DNA of 5,335 nucleotides from UBA6772 sp963933205 (lineage in GTDB: Bacteria; Bacteroidota; Bacteroidia; Flavobacteriales; UBA7430): positions 1 through 5,335 of the forward strand of contig CAWVTK010000138.1 of NCBI GenBank assembly GCA_963933205.1. Direction: 5' to 3'. This document shows, in pieces, positions 1 through 5,335 of the stretch. The position numbers were made by a program, and so were the translations under genes. The notes beneath the pieces were generated by a model that saw nothing but the letters and a program-made list of their open reading frames with translations, had not been told where the DNA came from and made no database searches. The stretch's first letter is position 1; each line of letters opens with the position of its first letter.

Positions 1-701
1 CTGACATGTCTGAGGATAAAGGTAAAGCCATGGCAGATATGATGTCTGACTTTTTTACTCCTAGAGTTTTTGCTAGCTTAATAAATTGTGATGTAGAATT
101 TTACGATTGTATTGGAGTTTGTATAAATGACATCGATAATGATATGGTTTGCGATGAATTAGAAGTAGAGGGCTGCACTGATGAAGGTGCATGTAATTAT
201 AGTATTGATGCTACTGATGATGATTCTAGTTGCGTATACACTTTTGATGTAACGCTTACCTATGATTTTGAGATGCCATTAACAGCGACAACAGATGCAG
301 ATGCACCAACTTATGTATGGACTTTAAATGGTATTGAATTACCAAATACTGGAAATCAGTTTGAACCAACAGAAAATGGCGAATACCAAGTAATTGTAAA
401 TGACGGAGGAAACTGCTCAGGATCAGAATCCATAACAATTAGCAATGTAAGTCTTTTAGAGTCGATAATAAATTCAATAAAAATTTACCCAAATCCAGCT
501 ATTGGTTTTGTAACAGTAAATGCGCAAGAAAATACTATTTCTAGCGCTAAAATCTTCTCTATAGAAGGTAAGTTGCTTAAACAATATACGGTTAACGAGT
601 CTGTATTAACTATTTACAAAGATGAGTTAAGCGAAGGTTTGTACTTTATTGAGTTAAAAATAAACAACCAAACAATCAAAAAGTCAGTAGTTTTTAATTA
701 A
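1..701 (+). CDS. Secreted T9SS-cargo protein, C-terminal part (5' end outside window)
   Basis: This is the C-terminal end of a secreted or surface protein exported by the type IX secretion system. The frame is open to the left edge, and the first in-window ATG (base 6) is followed by no signal peptide, so I treat it as internal to a larger gene. Residues below count from that ATG. Residues 28-76 are Cys/Asp-rich: an acidic stretch (NDIDNDMVCDELE, 41-53) resembling calcium-binding 'DxDGDGVCDxxE' segments, then GCTDEGACNYSIDATDDDSSC (56-76 region), a module recurrent in Bacteroidota surface proteins. Residues about 79-147 look like an Ig/PKD-type beta domain (W105, G126, Y128). Residues about 157-231 match the T9SS type A sorting domain: IKIYPNP at its start, a central SIEGKLL, then LSEGLYFIEL and a basic KKSVVFN end. 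By family knowledge this domain is cleaved at the outer membrane during export. The catalytic or binding part lies upstream and cannot be named. A hairpin terminator follows directly. Confidence 0.88.
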   Translation, partial: DMSEDKGKAMADMMSDFFTPRVFASLINCDVEFYDCIGVCINDIDNDMVCDELEVEGCTDEGACNYSIDATDDDSSCVYTFDVTLTYDFEMPLTATTDADAPTYVWTLNGIELPNTGNQFEPTENGEYQVIVNDGGNCSGSESITISNVSLLESIINSIKIYPNPAIGFVTVNAQENTISSAKIFSIEGKLLKQYTVNESVLTIYKDELSEGLYFIELKINNQTIKKSVVFN

Positions 702-717
702 GCCTGATTTTAAGTAG

Positions 718-751
718 AAAAAAGGGACTCTTTATAAGAGTCCCTTTTTTT
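718..751. terminator. Bidirectional rho-independent terminator between convergent genes
   Basis: A 9-bp perfect stem (GGGACTCTT at 724-732 with AAGAGTCCC at 736-744) closes a 3-base loop. It is flanked by six A's on the left (718-723) and seven T's on the right (745-751). On the + strand it ends the T9SS-cargo gene 16 bases after its stop codon. On the minus strand the same hairpin is followed by six U's and can end the PASTA-rluD-TrmH transcript about 60 bases after the TrmH-family stop codon. No other terminator-like structure is seen in the 107-base gap between the two stop codons. Confidence 0.9.
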
Positions 752-808
752 ATTTAGATAAAATTTAGTTCGTTAATAACCAAGAGCACTGTCTATGTAA
801 CCATCGTA

Positions 809-1564
809 CTAAAGAGCCGCTTTGGATTTGAGCTCAGAGAGGATAATGGCAGTTGCAGTAGCCACGTTAAGTGAGTCTATTTCGGAATTTGAAAATGAAG
901 GGATGGTAACTTTATTGTGGGCAATTTTGAGTAACTCATCAGAAATACCATGAGATTCTGAACCCATTAAGACGATGCTTTTTTCTTGAAAACCCTCTTT
1001 ATAGATAGATTTACCATTTAAAGCACAAGCAATTATTTTATGTTCGGGAAAATAGTTGAGCATTTCTACTAAAGAACCGTAATGCATGCGCACTTTAGTT
1101 ATGGAGCCCATGGCCGATTGTACAGTCTTAGGATTGTATAAATCCACGGTGTCCGAAGTACAAAGAATATGTACGATACCAAACCAATGCGCTAATCGGA
1201 TGATTGTTCCTAGATTACCAGGATCCTTAACCCCATCTAAAGCTAATATAGTTGATGTATTTAAGGCTTTCGAGAAATCCACTAGTTCTAGCTGATTTAA
1301 AACCAATAAAACTTCGTTGGGCGTTTTAAAACTAGAAACTTGCGCTAACTCTTTTTCGCTTAATTCAAAAGAGTTGTCTTTATGAGCGTACAAAGGATTT
1401 GCCGAAAACCAGGAAGGCAAAGCATAAATTTCTACATAAGCAGAAGAAGACTCCAGTAATTCTGAAACAATCTTTTTTCCTTCGACTATAAATAGTCCTG
1501 ATGCTTTACGCTCTTTTTTGCGTTGAAGACCTCTTAGTTTCTTAAGTTGATTTTTACTGAGCAT
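809..1564 (-). CDS. TrmH/SpoU-family RNA 2'-O-ribose methyltransferase
   Basis: This cytoplasmic enzyme is predicted to transfer a methyl group from S-adenosylmethionine to a ribose 2'-OH in rRNA or tRNA. The 251-residue protein has the usual two-part layout. An N-terminal substrate-binding region (about 1-95) carries the typical opening of basic residues followed by GLFIVEGKKIVSELL. The C-terminal SPOUT (trefoil-knot) domain shows all three SpoU motifs: motif 1 with DPGNLGTIIRLA (114-125), motif 2 with VLMGSESHGIS (198-208), and motif 3 with SLNVATATAIILSEL (231-245). The invariant N117, R123, E203 and N233 are present, as is the SAMGS segment (150-154), so it looks catalytically intact. The ATG lies 21 bases after the rluD stop codon with no clear Shine-Dalgarno sequence, which is normal in Bacteroidota. 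The substrate cannot be read from sequence; 23S rRNA (RlmB-like) is plausible, so no symbol is given. Confidence 0.93.
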   Translation of the reverse strand: MLSKNQLKKLRGLQRKKERKASGLFIVEGKKIVSELLESSSAYVEIYALPSWFSANPLYAHKDNSFELSEKELAQVSSFKTPNEVLLVLNQLELVDFSKALNTSTILALDGVKDPGNLGTIIRLAHWFGIVHILCTSDTVDLYNPKTVQSAMGSITKVRMHYGSLVEMLNYFPEHKIIACALNGKSIYKEGFQEKSIVLMGSESHGISDELLKIAHNKVTIPSFSNSEIDSLNVATATAIILSELKSKAAL

Positions 1565-1585
1565 ACAAATTTTCGAATACGAGAG

Positions 1586-2653
1586 TTATTCTCCTTCTTT
1601 CATTAACCGCTGTGTCGTATAGTTTCTCCAACGTTCCAATACATCAACAAAGTCAGCTGGGAGTTCGGAGTTAAAATCTGTCCATTCTTCATTTTTAGGA
1701 TGATGAAAGCCTAAGGATTTAGCATGCAAGGCATGACGTGGCATTGCTTTAAAGCAATTTTGAACAAATTGCTTGTATTTAGAAAAAGTAGTTCCTCTTA
1801 ATACACGGTCTCCTCCGTATGTGTCGTCGTTAAACAAAGGATGTCCGATGTGTTTAAAATGTGCTCTAATTTGGTGTGTTCGCCCAGTTTCTAAACGACA
1901 CTCCACTAGGGTAACATAACCAAAGCGTTCTAGAACCGTAAAGTGAGTAACAGCATGTTTACCATATTCATCTCCTTCCGGAAATACATCCATTACCTTT
2001 CTATTTCGAATGTTTCTACCAATATTACCAGTTATGGTACCTTCATTCTCTTCAAAATCGCCCCATACTAGAGCGCGGTATCTGCGAGAAGTTATGCGAT
2101 CGAAAAACTGTTTTTGCAAGTGAACTAAAGCGTGTTCCGTTTTAGCAACAACTAAAATTCCGGAGGTGTTTTTATCAATTCTGTGAACCAATCCGGGCCT
2201 TGTATTGTCTTCGCAATCTGCAAGTTTACCGATATGGAATTTTAAGGCATTTAATAAAGTTCCGGTAAAGTGTCCATAACTAGGATGTACAACCATTCCG
2301 GGTTCTTTATTCACAATAACCAAATGATCGTCTTCGAACATAATGTTGATAGGAATGTCTTGAGAGACTAAAGTGTTGTCTCTTTTAGGTACATCCTTAA
2401 CGATGCGAATAACATCTTTTGGTTTAATTTTATAGCTCGACTTTACAGCCTCCTCATTAACAAAAACAAAACCTTGATCGGCTAACTTTTGAGTTTTAGT
2501 ACGAGTCATATTTGCAATCTGGCTGGATACGAATTTGTCAATTCGCATGGTTACCTGATTGTCTTCAACAACATGTTTGTAATGCTCGTAAGCTACTTCA
2601 CCGTTGACAACAACAGACTGTTCTTGTTCTTGTATTTCTTCTTTTTCTTTCAC
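1586..2653 (-). CDS. rluD: RluD-type 23S rRNA pseudouridine synthase (RluA family, S4 domain)
   Basis: This enzyme is predicted to isomerise uridines to pseudouridine in 23S rRNA; E. coli RluD modifies the helix 69 loop. Of its 355 residues, 1-35 form an acidic leader, about 36-85 an S4 RNA-binding domain (from MRIDKFVSSQI to IKPKDVIRI), and about 100-330 the catalytic domain. The signature GLVHRIDKNTSGILVVAK (154-171) contains the catalytic aspartate D160, and LETGRTHQIRAHFKHIGHPL (254-273) is the conserved downstream motif. The start is GTG (2651-2653), one base after the TAG of the PASTA gene. I prefer it to the internal ATG at residue 36 because residues about 21-35 (AYEHYKHVVEDNQVT) resemble the stretch before the S4 domain in Bacteroidota homologues, and the frame is closed by a TAA four codons upstream. 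This near-overlap suggests translational coupling. RluC and other S4-bearing RluA members are alternatives, so the family is sure but the exact target is inferred. Confidence 0.94.
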   Translation of the reverse strand: MKEKEEIQEQEQSVVVNGEVAYEHYKHVVEDNQVTMRIDKFVSSQIANMTRTKTQKLADQGFVFVNEEAVKSSYKIKPKDVIRIVKDVPKRDNTLVSQDIPINIMFEDDHLVIVNKEPGMVVHPSYGHFTGTLLNALKFHIGKLADCEDNTRPGLVHRIDKNTSGILVVAKTEHALVHLQKQFFDRITSRRYRALVWGDFEENEGTITGNIGRNIRNRKVMDVFPEGDEYGKHAVTHFTVLERFGYVTLVECRLETGRTHQIRAHFKHIGHPLFNDDTYGGDRVLRGTTFSKYKQFVQNCFKAMPRHALHAKSLGFHHPKNEEWTDFNSELPADFVDVLERWRNYTTQRLMKEGE

Positions 2654-2654
2654 C

Positions 2655-3470
2655 CTAATTATTTAAGAGACTGTCTAGTCTAGCCTTTAAGCTATCTACA
2701 CGCATTAATTCTAATGTATCAACTTCCAAAGAAGAGCTGTCTTCGCTAAACCATAATTTGACAAACGAACCTAAATCAATTTCCTTAGTACCTACCGGAG
2801 GTTTTTGCTTGTAAACAAAGGCGTTTAGAGTATCAATTACAGATTTATCATAATAAAACTCACCGATATTTAAGGATAAGTTTTGTAATTTAGATTCAAT
2901 ATTCTTTTTAGAACATTCGATTAAGTTGGGCATTTTAAATTGCATCCCTGCACCGTTTCCCAATACTAAATCTAGTTTAATTGCTTTTTCTAACTTATCG
3001 TTAATTTTTAATTTTGAGCTTTTATAACGAACACCTAGTACAACATTAGCGTGTTCATCATTTTTATAAATGAATTTGCCAATTCTAAAACCTTTGGCTT
3101 TAAGTTCAGATACGTATTGTCTAGAAGAGCGGTCTGTAAAATCTGGTAAGGTTATAAGACTAACGTTTTTAGGGTTAACCGTAAGTAAAATCTCTCTATT
3201 ATTTTTTACTCTAGACAGCGGAATTGGCAACTGAGCAATTACAGAACCTCTAGGATAGCTTGCATTGTATGCACCAGAGTCTACAACAGAATAACGTAGT
3301 TGCAAAGCCGATAAAGTATCTTCTACCTCGTAAATGGAATAGCTGGATAAATTAGGAACTAAAATAGTTTGTCCATGCAAAGTTATTTTTTCTAAACCTT
3401 GAAGAGCAGCATAAATTACTCCCGAAAGGAACAACAAACCCAAACATAAATGAACGACTAGACGCTTCAT
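2655..3470 (-). CDS. Membrane-anchored PASTA-domain protein
   Basis: This 271-residue protein has a short basic N-terminus (MKR) and one hydrophobic segment (about 4-24), best read as an uncleaved inner-membrane anchor or signal with the rest in the periplasm. Three PASTA-like repeats follow: about 37-98 (opens VPNLSSYS), about 107-171 (opens LPDFTDRS) and about 179-243 (opens MPNLIECS). Each has the family order of a proline-led opening, an amphipathic helix, a beta strand and an ending such as QKPPVGT (222-228). PASTA domains are known to bind peptidoglycan stem peptides or beta-lactams in Ser/Thr kinases and penicillin-binding proteins. Here there is no kinase or transpeptidase domain, so a cell-wall binding or scaffolding role is only inferred. 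The tail (about 244-271) is acidic and Leu/Asp-rich and could form a short coiled coil. The ATG start is firm: an in-frame TAA lies four codons upstream. It heads the cluster with rluD. Confidence 0.9.
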   Translation of the reverse strand: MKRLVVHLCLGLLFLSGVIYAALQGLEKITLHGQTILVPNLSSYSIYEVEDTLSALQLRYSVVDSGAYNASYPRGSVIAQLPIPLSRVKNNREILLTVNPKNVSLITLPDFTDRSSRQYVSELKAKGFRIGKFIYKNDEHANVVLGVRYKSSKLKINDKLEKAIKLDLVLGNGAGMQFKMPNLIECSKKNIESKLQNLSLNIGEFYYDKSVIDTLNAFVYKQKPPVGTKEIDLGSFVKLWFSEDSSSLEVDTLELMRVDSLKARLDSLLNN

Positions 3471-3494
3471 ATACTCTTTTTAATAATCTATTTA

Positions 3495-3531
3495 GGATAA
3501 TGAGCGATTTTATACGCACAAGTAATTATCC
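3495..3531 (-). promoter_or_regulatory. Inverted repeat in the predicted 5' leader of the PASTA-rluD cluster
   Basis: A perfect 7-bp inverted repeat (GGATAAT at 3495-3501, ATTATCC at 3525-3531) encloses a 3-bp GCG/CGC pairing (3504-3506 with 3515-3517). It lies between the predicted transcription start and the PASTA start codon, so in RNA it could fold into an interrupted hairpin about 24 bases before the ATG. It lacks a following U-tract and is not a terminator. It could be a leader structure, an operator, or chance in AT-rich DNA. No riboswitch class is recognised. Confidence 0.35.
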
Positions 3532-3545
3532 GTTTTAACAATTCA

Positions 3546-3577
3546 CAAATATAGAAAAAGCAGTCTGAACTTGTAAA
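3546..3577 (-). promoter_or_regulatory. Predicted Bacteroidota-type promoter for the PASTA-rluD-TrmH cluster
   Basis: On the minus strand TATATTTG (3546-3553) is a perfect match to the Bacteroidota -7 consensus TAnnTTTG. A weak -33-like TTTA (3574-3577) lies 20 bases upstream, against the consensus TTTG or TTG at about 19 bases. Transcription would start near 3540 and give a leader of roughly 70 bases. The gap is AT-rich, so a chance match to the -7 box is possible. No clear terminator for the upstream TamB-like gene is seen, so read-through may also contribute. Confidence 0.5.
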
Positions 3578-3648
3578 GGAGATGTTTATATTTAAGTTTT
3601 ATTTTTTTACAGAAATTAGGCCCTTATACTTAATAGAAATAACTCGGG

Positions 3649-5335
3649 TTAATTTTTGGGACTGCGCTTAAACATGCCTACAAACTTATGCCACATATCG
3701 GTAAAATCGTCAAACTCATCTCTATAAAACAAGCCAATTCCTGTGGTATAATTACTCGTATTATCTTGTAACTGGAAGCTTTCTTCTAAATTTCTAAAAG
3801 CCAACAATTTTAACCTACCGTCGTCTCTTAATTGGTATTCTACTTTAAAATCGCCTATAATACGAGTTGTGTTTTGGGCTGGCAATGTTCCTATGTTTCC
3901 ATTAAAAGTAATTCTATCGTTTACTTTCATGTTATTCATTAAGAATTCAAATTCCTTATTACTTAAAGTATCGCCTTGATTTGGGTGGTATTTAATTCCT
4001 AAGTCAAAACGATCTGTTAATTGCGACATCCAATTAGATAGCTTATTGGACAGCACCTCTGTACCTGTAGAAAGTGTTGTACTTAGGTAATCAACATCTG
4101 TATTTTGTAATTCGTCGGTACTCATAAAGTTATTGAGTACCAGTAATGATAAAAATTGTTGGGTCTTTTTTTCTTCTGTATTCGTTCGCTCTTCTAAAAC
4201 CCTGTTCATTGAGTCATCACCTTTTGGAATCTTTACATCAAAGGCAATCGTGGGTTTTAACAAATTACCCGTCATAAGCATACTGCACCTAACATCTGTT
4301 ACGCGGTTGTATTCTGGCGCCAAATTACTAATATTGGTACTTACATTATACAATGCAGTTAAATCTACTTGTGCTTTGTAGGGGTTTCCATCCCATACAA
4401 ATTGAGCACCACTTTCAATTTCAAATTTCTTATTTACAAAATTCTGTAAGGTAAACAGATAATCACCTTGGCTAAGCGTGTAATCTCCAAACATGTATAC
4501 TTCTTTCGATGCATTTACACCGAGGTTAATGTTTCCTTTTCCAATAGCTGTAATCTTATCGCCCAAAGTTTCATCAAAAATTATGTTTACTTCTGCGTCA
4601 TCTGTAATGTCGAGGTTTATGTCGATTAGTAAATCAGAGTTGGAGCTAATCAAATTCGAAACTGCCCAAGGGTTTGTGTTTACAGCAGATTTTTTTTGTA
4701 CAAATTGTATGAAACTTAGTTCTTCTATCGATTCTTTATCGTCTAATGGAATGTATAAGAAGGTACCCTTATTTGTGCGAGCATTGAGGTCAATTTTAAT
4801 TGCACTAAATGGCCCAGACAAGTTTACATCTCCAGTTGTTATGGCTCTACCATAATAAGCTTCTTCGTTGTATGCATTGGTGTTTAAAATAAGTAAACTG
4901 TCGGTAGTGAGGCTTAAATTCATTGAAAAATCTTTGAAATTCAAGTGCTCTAGGCTTCCTTTTAAACTTCCGTTTCCAATAGCATTATCTTCTTCAATAC
5001 TTACAAAATCGAACTTTAAAAAAGTAATATCCCTGTCGCTAAACTGAATTCTAGATTGAGTTAAGGCTTTTAAATCTACATTTAGATAAGGAACAGATAT
5101 GAATAGATCCTCTACCCATAATTCTCCATCGAATCTTGGTTTGTTCAGCGAACCAAATAAATCAAATCGTCCGGTTCCGGTTCCGCTAAACTCATCGCTA
5201 ATATTTGCTAAATAAGTTTCTAAATGCTTTACATCAAATTGAGTAATATCAAAAGATACGTTAAAGCTGGTAGAATCTAAAGTAGATAGACTGCTCCCAG
5301 TAATAGCTATCGTTTTAATAAGTCCTTCGTAAATC
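3649..5335 (-). CDS. tamB: TamB-like translocation/assembly protein, C-terminal part (5' end outside window)
   Basis: This is the C-terminal part of a TamB/DUF490-family envelope protein: long beta-rich proteins that span the periplasm and are linked to outer-membrane protein assembly (with TamA) or lipid transport between membranes. The frame stays open from the TAA at 3649-3651 to the right edge, giving at least 561 residues. A TTG at 4942-4944 could be mistaken for a start, but about 130 further codons upstream are open and family-like, including GTGTGRFDLFGSLNKPRFDG, a typical 'GSLxKPxxxG' beta repeat. The C-terminal domain contains GDYTLSQGDYLFTLQN, then MLMTGNLLKPTIAFDVKIPK, an LSLLVLNNFMS segment, a LSNKLSNWMSQL helix and the terminal strand GIGLFYRDEFDDF, all in the order seen in Bacteroidota TamB homologues. 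It ends in basic FKRSPKN. It runs in the same direction as the PASTA gene but is separated by 178 bases with a predicted promoter, so it is probably a separate unit. Role beyond envelope biogenesis is inferred. Confidence 0.9.
   Translation of the reverse strand, partial: IYEGLIKTIAITGSSLSTLDSTSFNVSFDITQFDVKHLETYLANISDEFSGTGTGRFDLFGSLNKPRFDGELWVEDLFISVPYLNVDLKALTQSRIQFSDRDITFLKFDFVSIEEDNAIGNGSLKGSLEHLNFKDFSMNLSLTTDSLLILNTNAYNEEAYYGRAITTGDVNLSGPFSAIKIDLNARTNKGTFLYIPLDDKESIEELSFIQFVQKKSAVNTNPWAVSNLISSNSDLLIDINLDITDDAEVNIIFDETLGDKITAIGKGNINLGVNASKEVYMFGDYTLSQGDYLFTLQNFVNKKFEIESGAQFVWDGNPYKAQVDLTALYNVSTNISNLAPEYNRVTDVRCSMLMTGNLLKPTIAFDVKIPKGDDSMNRVLEERTNTEEKKTQQFLSLLVLNNFMSTDELQNTDVDYLSTTLSTGTEVLSNKLSNWMSQLTDRFDLGIKYHPNQGDTLSNKEFEFLMNNMKVNDRITFNGNIGTLPAQNTTRIIGDFKVEYQLRDDGRLKLLAFRNLEESFQLQDNTSNYTTGIGLFYRDEFDDFTDMWHKFVGMFKRSPKN

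Noticed and set aside
256..438. Minus-strand ORF within the T9SS-cargo gene
   Set aside because: Low-complexity shadow (Leu/His/Ser-rich) opposite a clear Ig-like coding region.
745..808. Possible small gene or RNA between the terminator and the TrmH-family stop codon
   Set aside because: No ORF of useful size, no further hairpin and no tRNA-like structure seen; it reads as an ordinary 3' untranslated region.
1086..1295. Plus-strand ORF opposite the TrmH-family gene
   Set aside because: Antisense shadow across the conserved SpoU catalytic domain; no domain or independent start signal seen.
2489..2683. Plus-strand ORF with a Phe-rich hydrophobic end, resembling a small membrane protein
   Set aside because: The Phe run is simply the antisense of the Lys/Glu-rich start of rluD; no promoter or conserved feature supports it.
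3594..3651. AT-rich tract after the TamB-like stop codon considered as its terminator
   Set aside because: On the transcribed minus strand the tract is A-rich rather than U-rich, and no convincing GC hairpin precedes it.
4133..4855. Two plus-strand ORFs (4133-4381 and 4493-4855) opposite the TamB-like gene
   Set aside because: They lie antisense within a well-supported coding frame, show no recognisable domain, and arise from the codon pattern of the opposite strand.
5170..5186. Tandem GGTTCC short repeat near the right edge
   Set aside because: It encodes a Thr-Gly-Thr-Gly stretch in the TamB-like beta repeat and is too short to be a meaningful DNA repeat.

Overview
The window looks like an ordinary chromosomal segment of an AT-rich member of the Bacteroidota, most likely Flavobacteriales-like. 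Three things point there: a type IX secretion (T9SS) C-terminal sorting domain on a secreted protein, a stand-alone PASTA protein next to an RluD-type pseudouridine synthase, and a Bacteroidota-style TAnnTTTG promoter box. I saw no mobile element, tRNA, rRNA, CRISPR array or phage gene. I do not see a novel multi-gene system, and the findings below are modest.

Layout, left to right. The left edge (1-701, + strand) holds the 3' part of a large secreted protein. It has a Cys/Asp-rich 'GCTD...ACNY' module, an Ig-like beta domain and a T9SS type A sorting domain. A strong hairpin terminator at about 718-751 sits between it and the convergent gene cluster and can act in both directions. From 3470 down to 809 on the minus strand lies a compact three-gene cluster: a membrane-anchored protein with three PASTA-like repeats, an RluD-family 23S rRNA pseudouridine synthase starting with GTG one base after the PASTA stop codon, and a TrmH/SpoU-family RNA 2'-O-methyltransferase 21 bases further on. 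A predicted promoter and a leader with an inverted repeat lie in the 178-base gap upstream (3471-3648). The right edge (3649-5335, minus strand) is the C-terminal part of a TamB-like envelope protein, whose reading frame stays open to the window end.

Functionally the window mixes cell-envelope genes (TamB-like protein, PASTA protein, T9SS cargo) with two RNA modification enzymes. The tight packing of the PASTA, RluD and TrmH-family genes suggests co-transcription. That need not mean a shared pathway. Both RNA enzymes probably act on ribosomal RNA in the cytoplasm, while the PASTA protein most likely faces the periplasm and may contact peptidoglycan.
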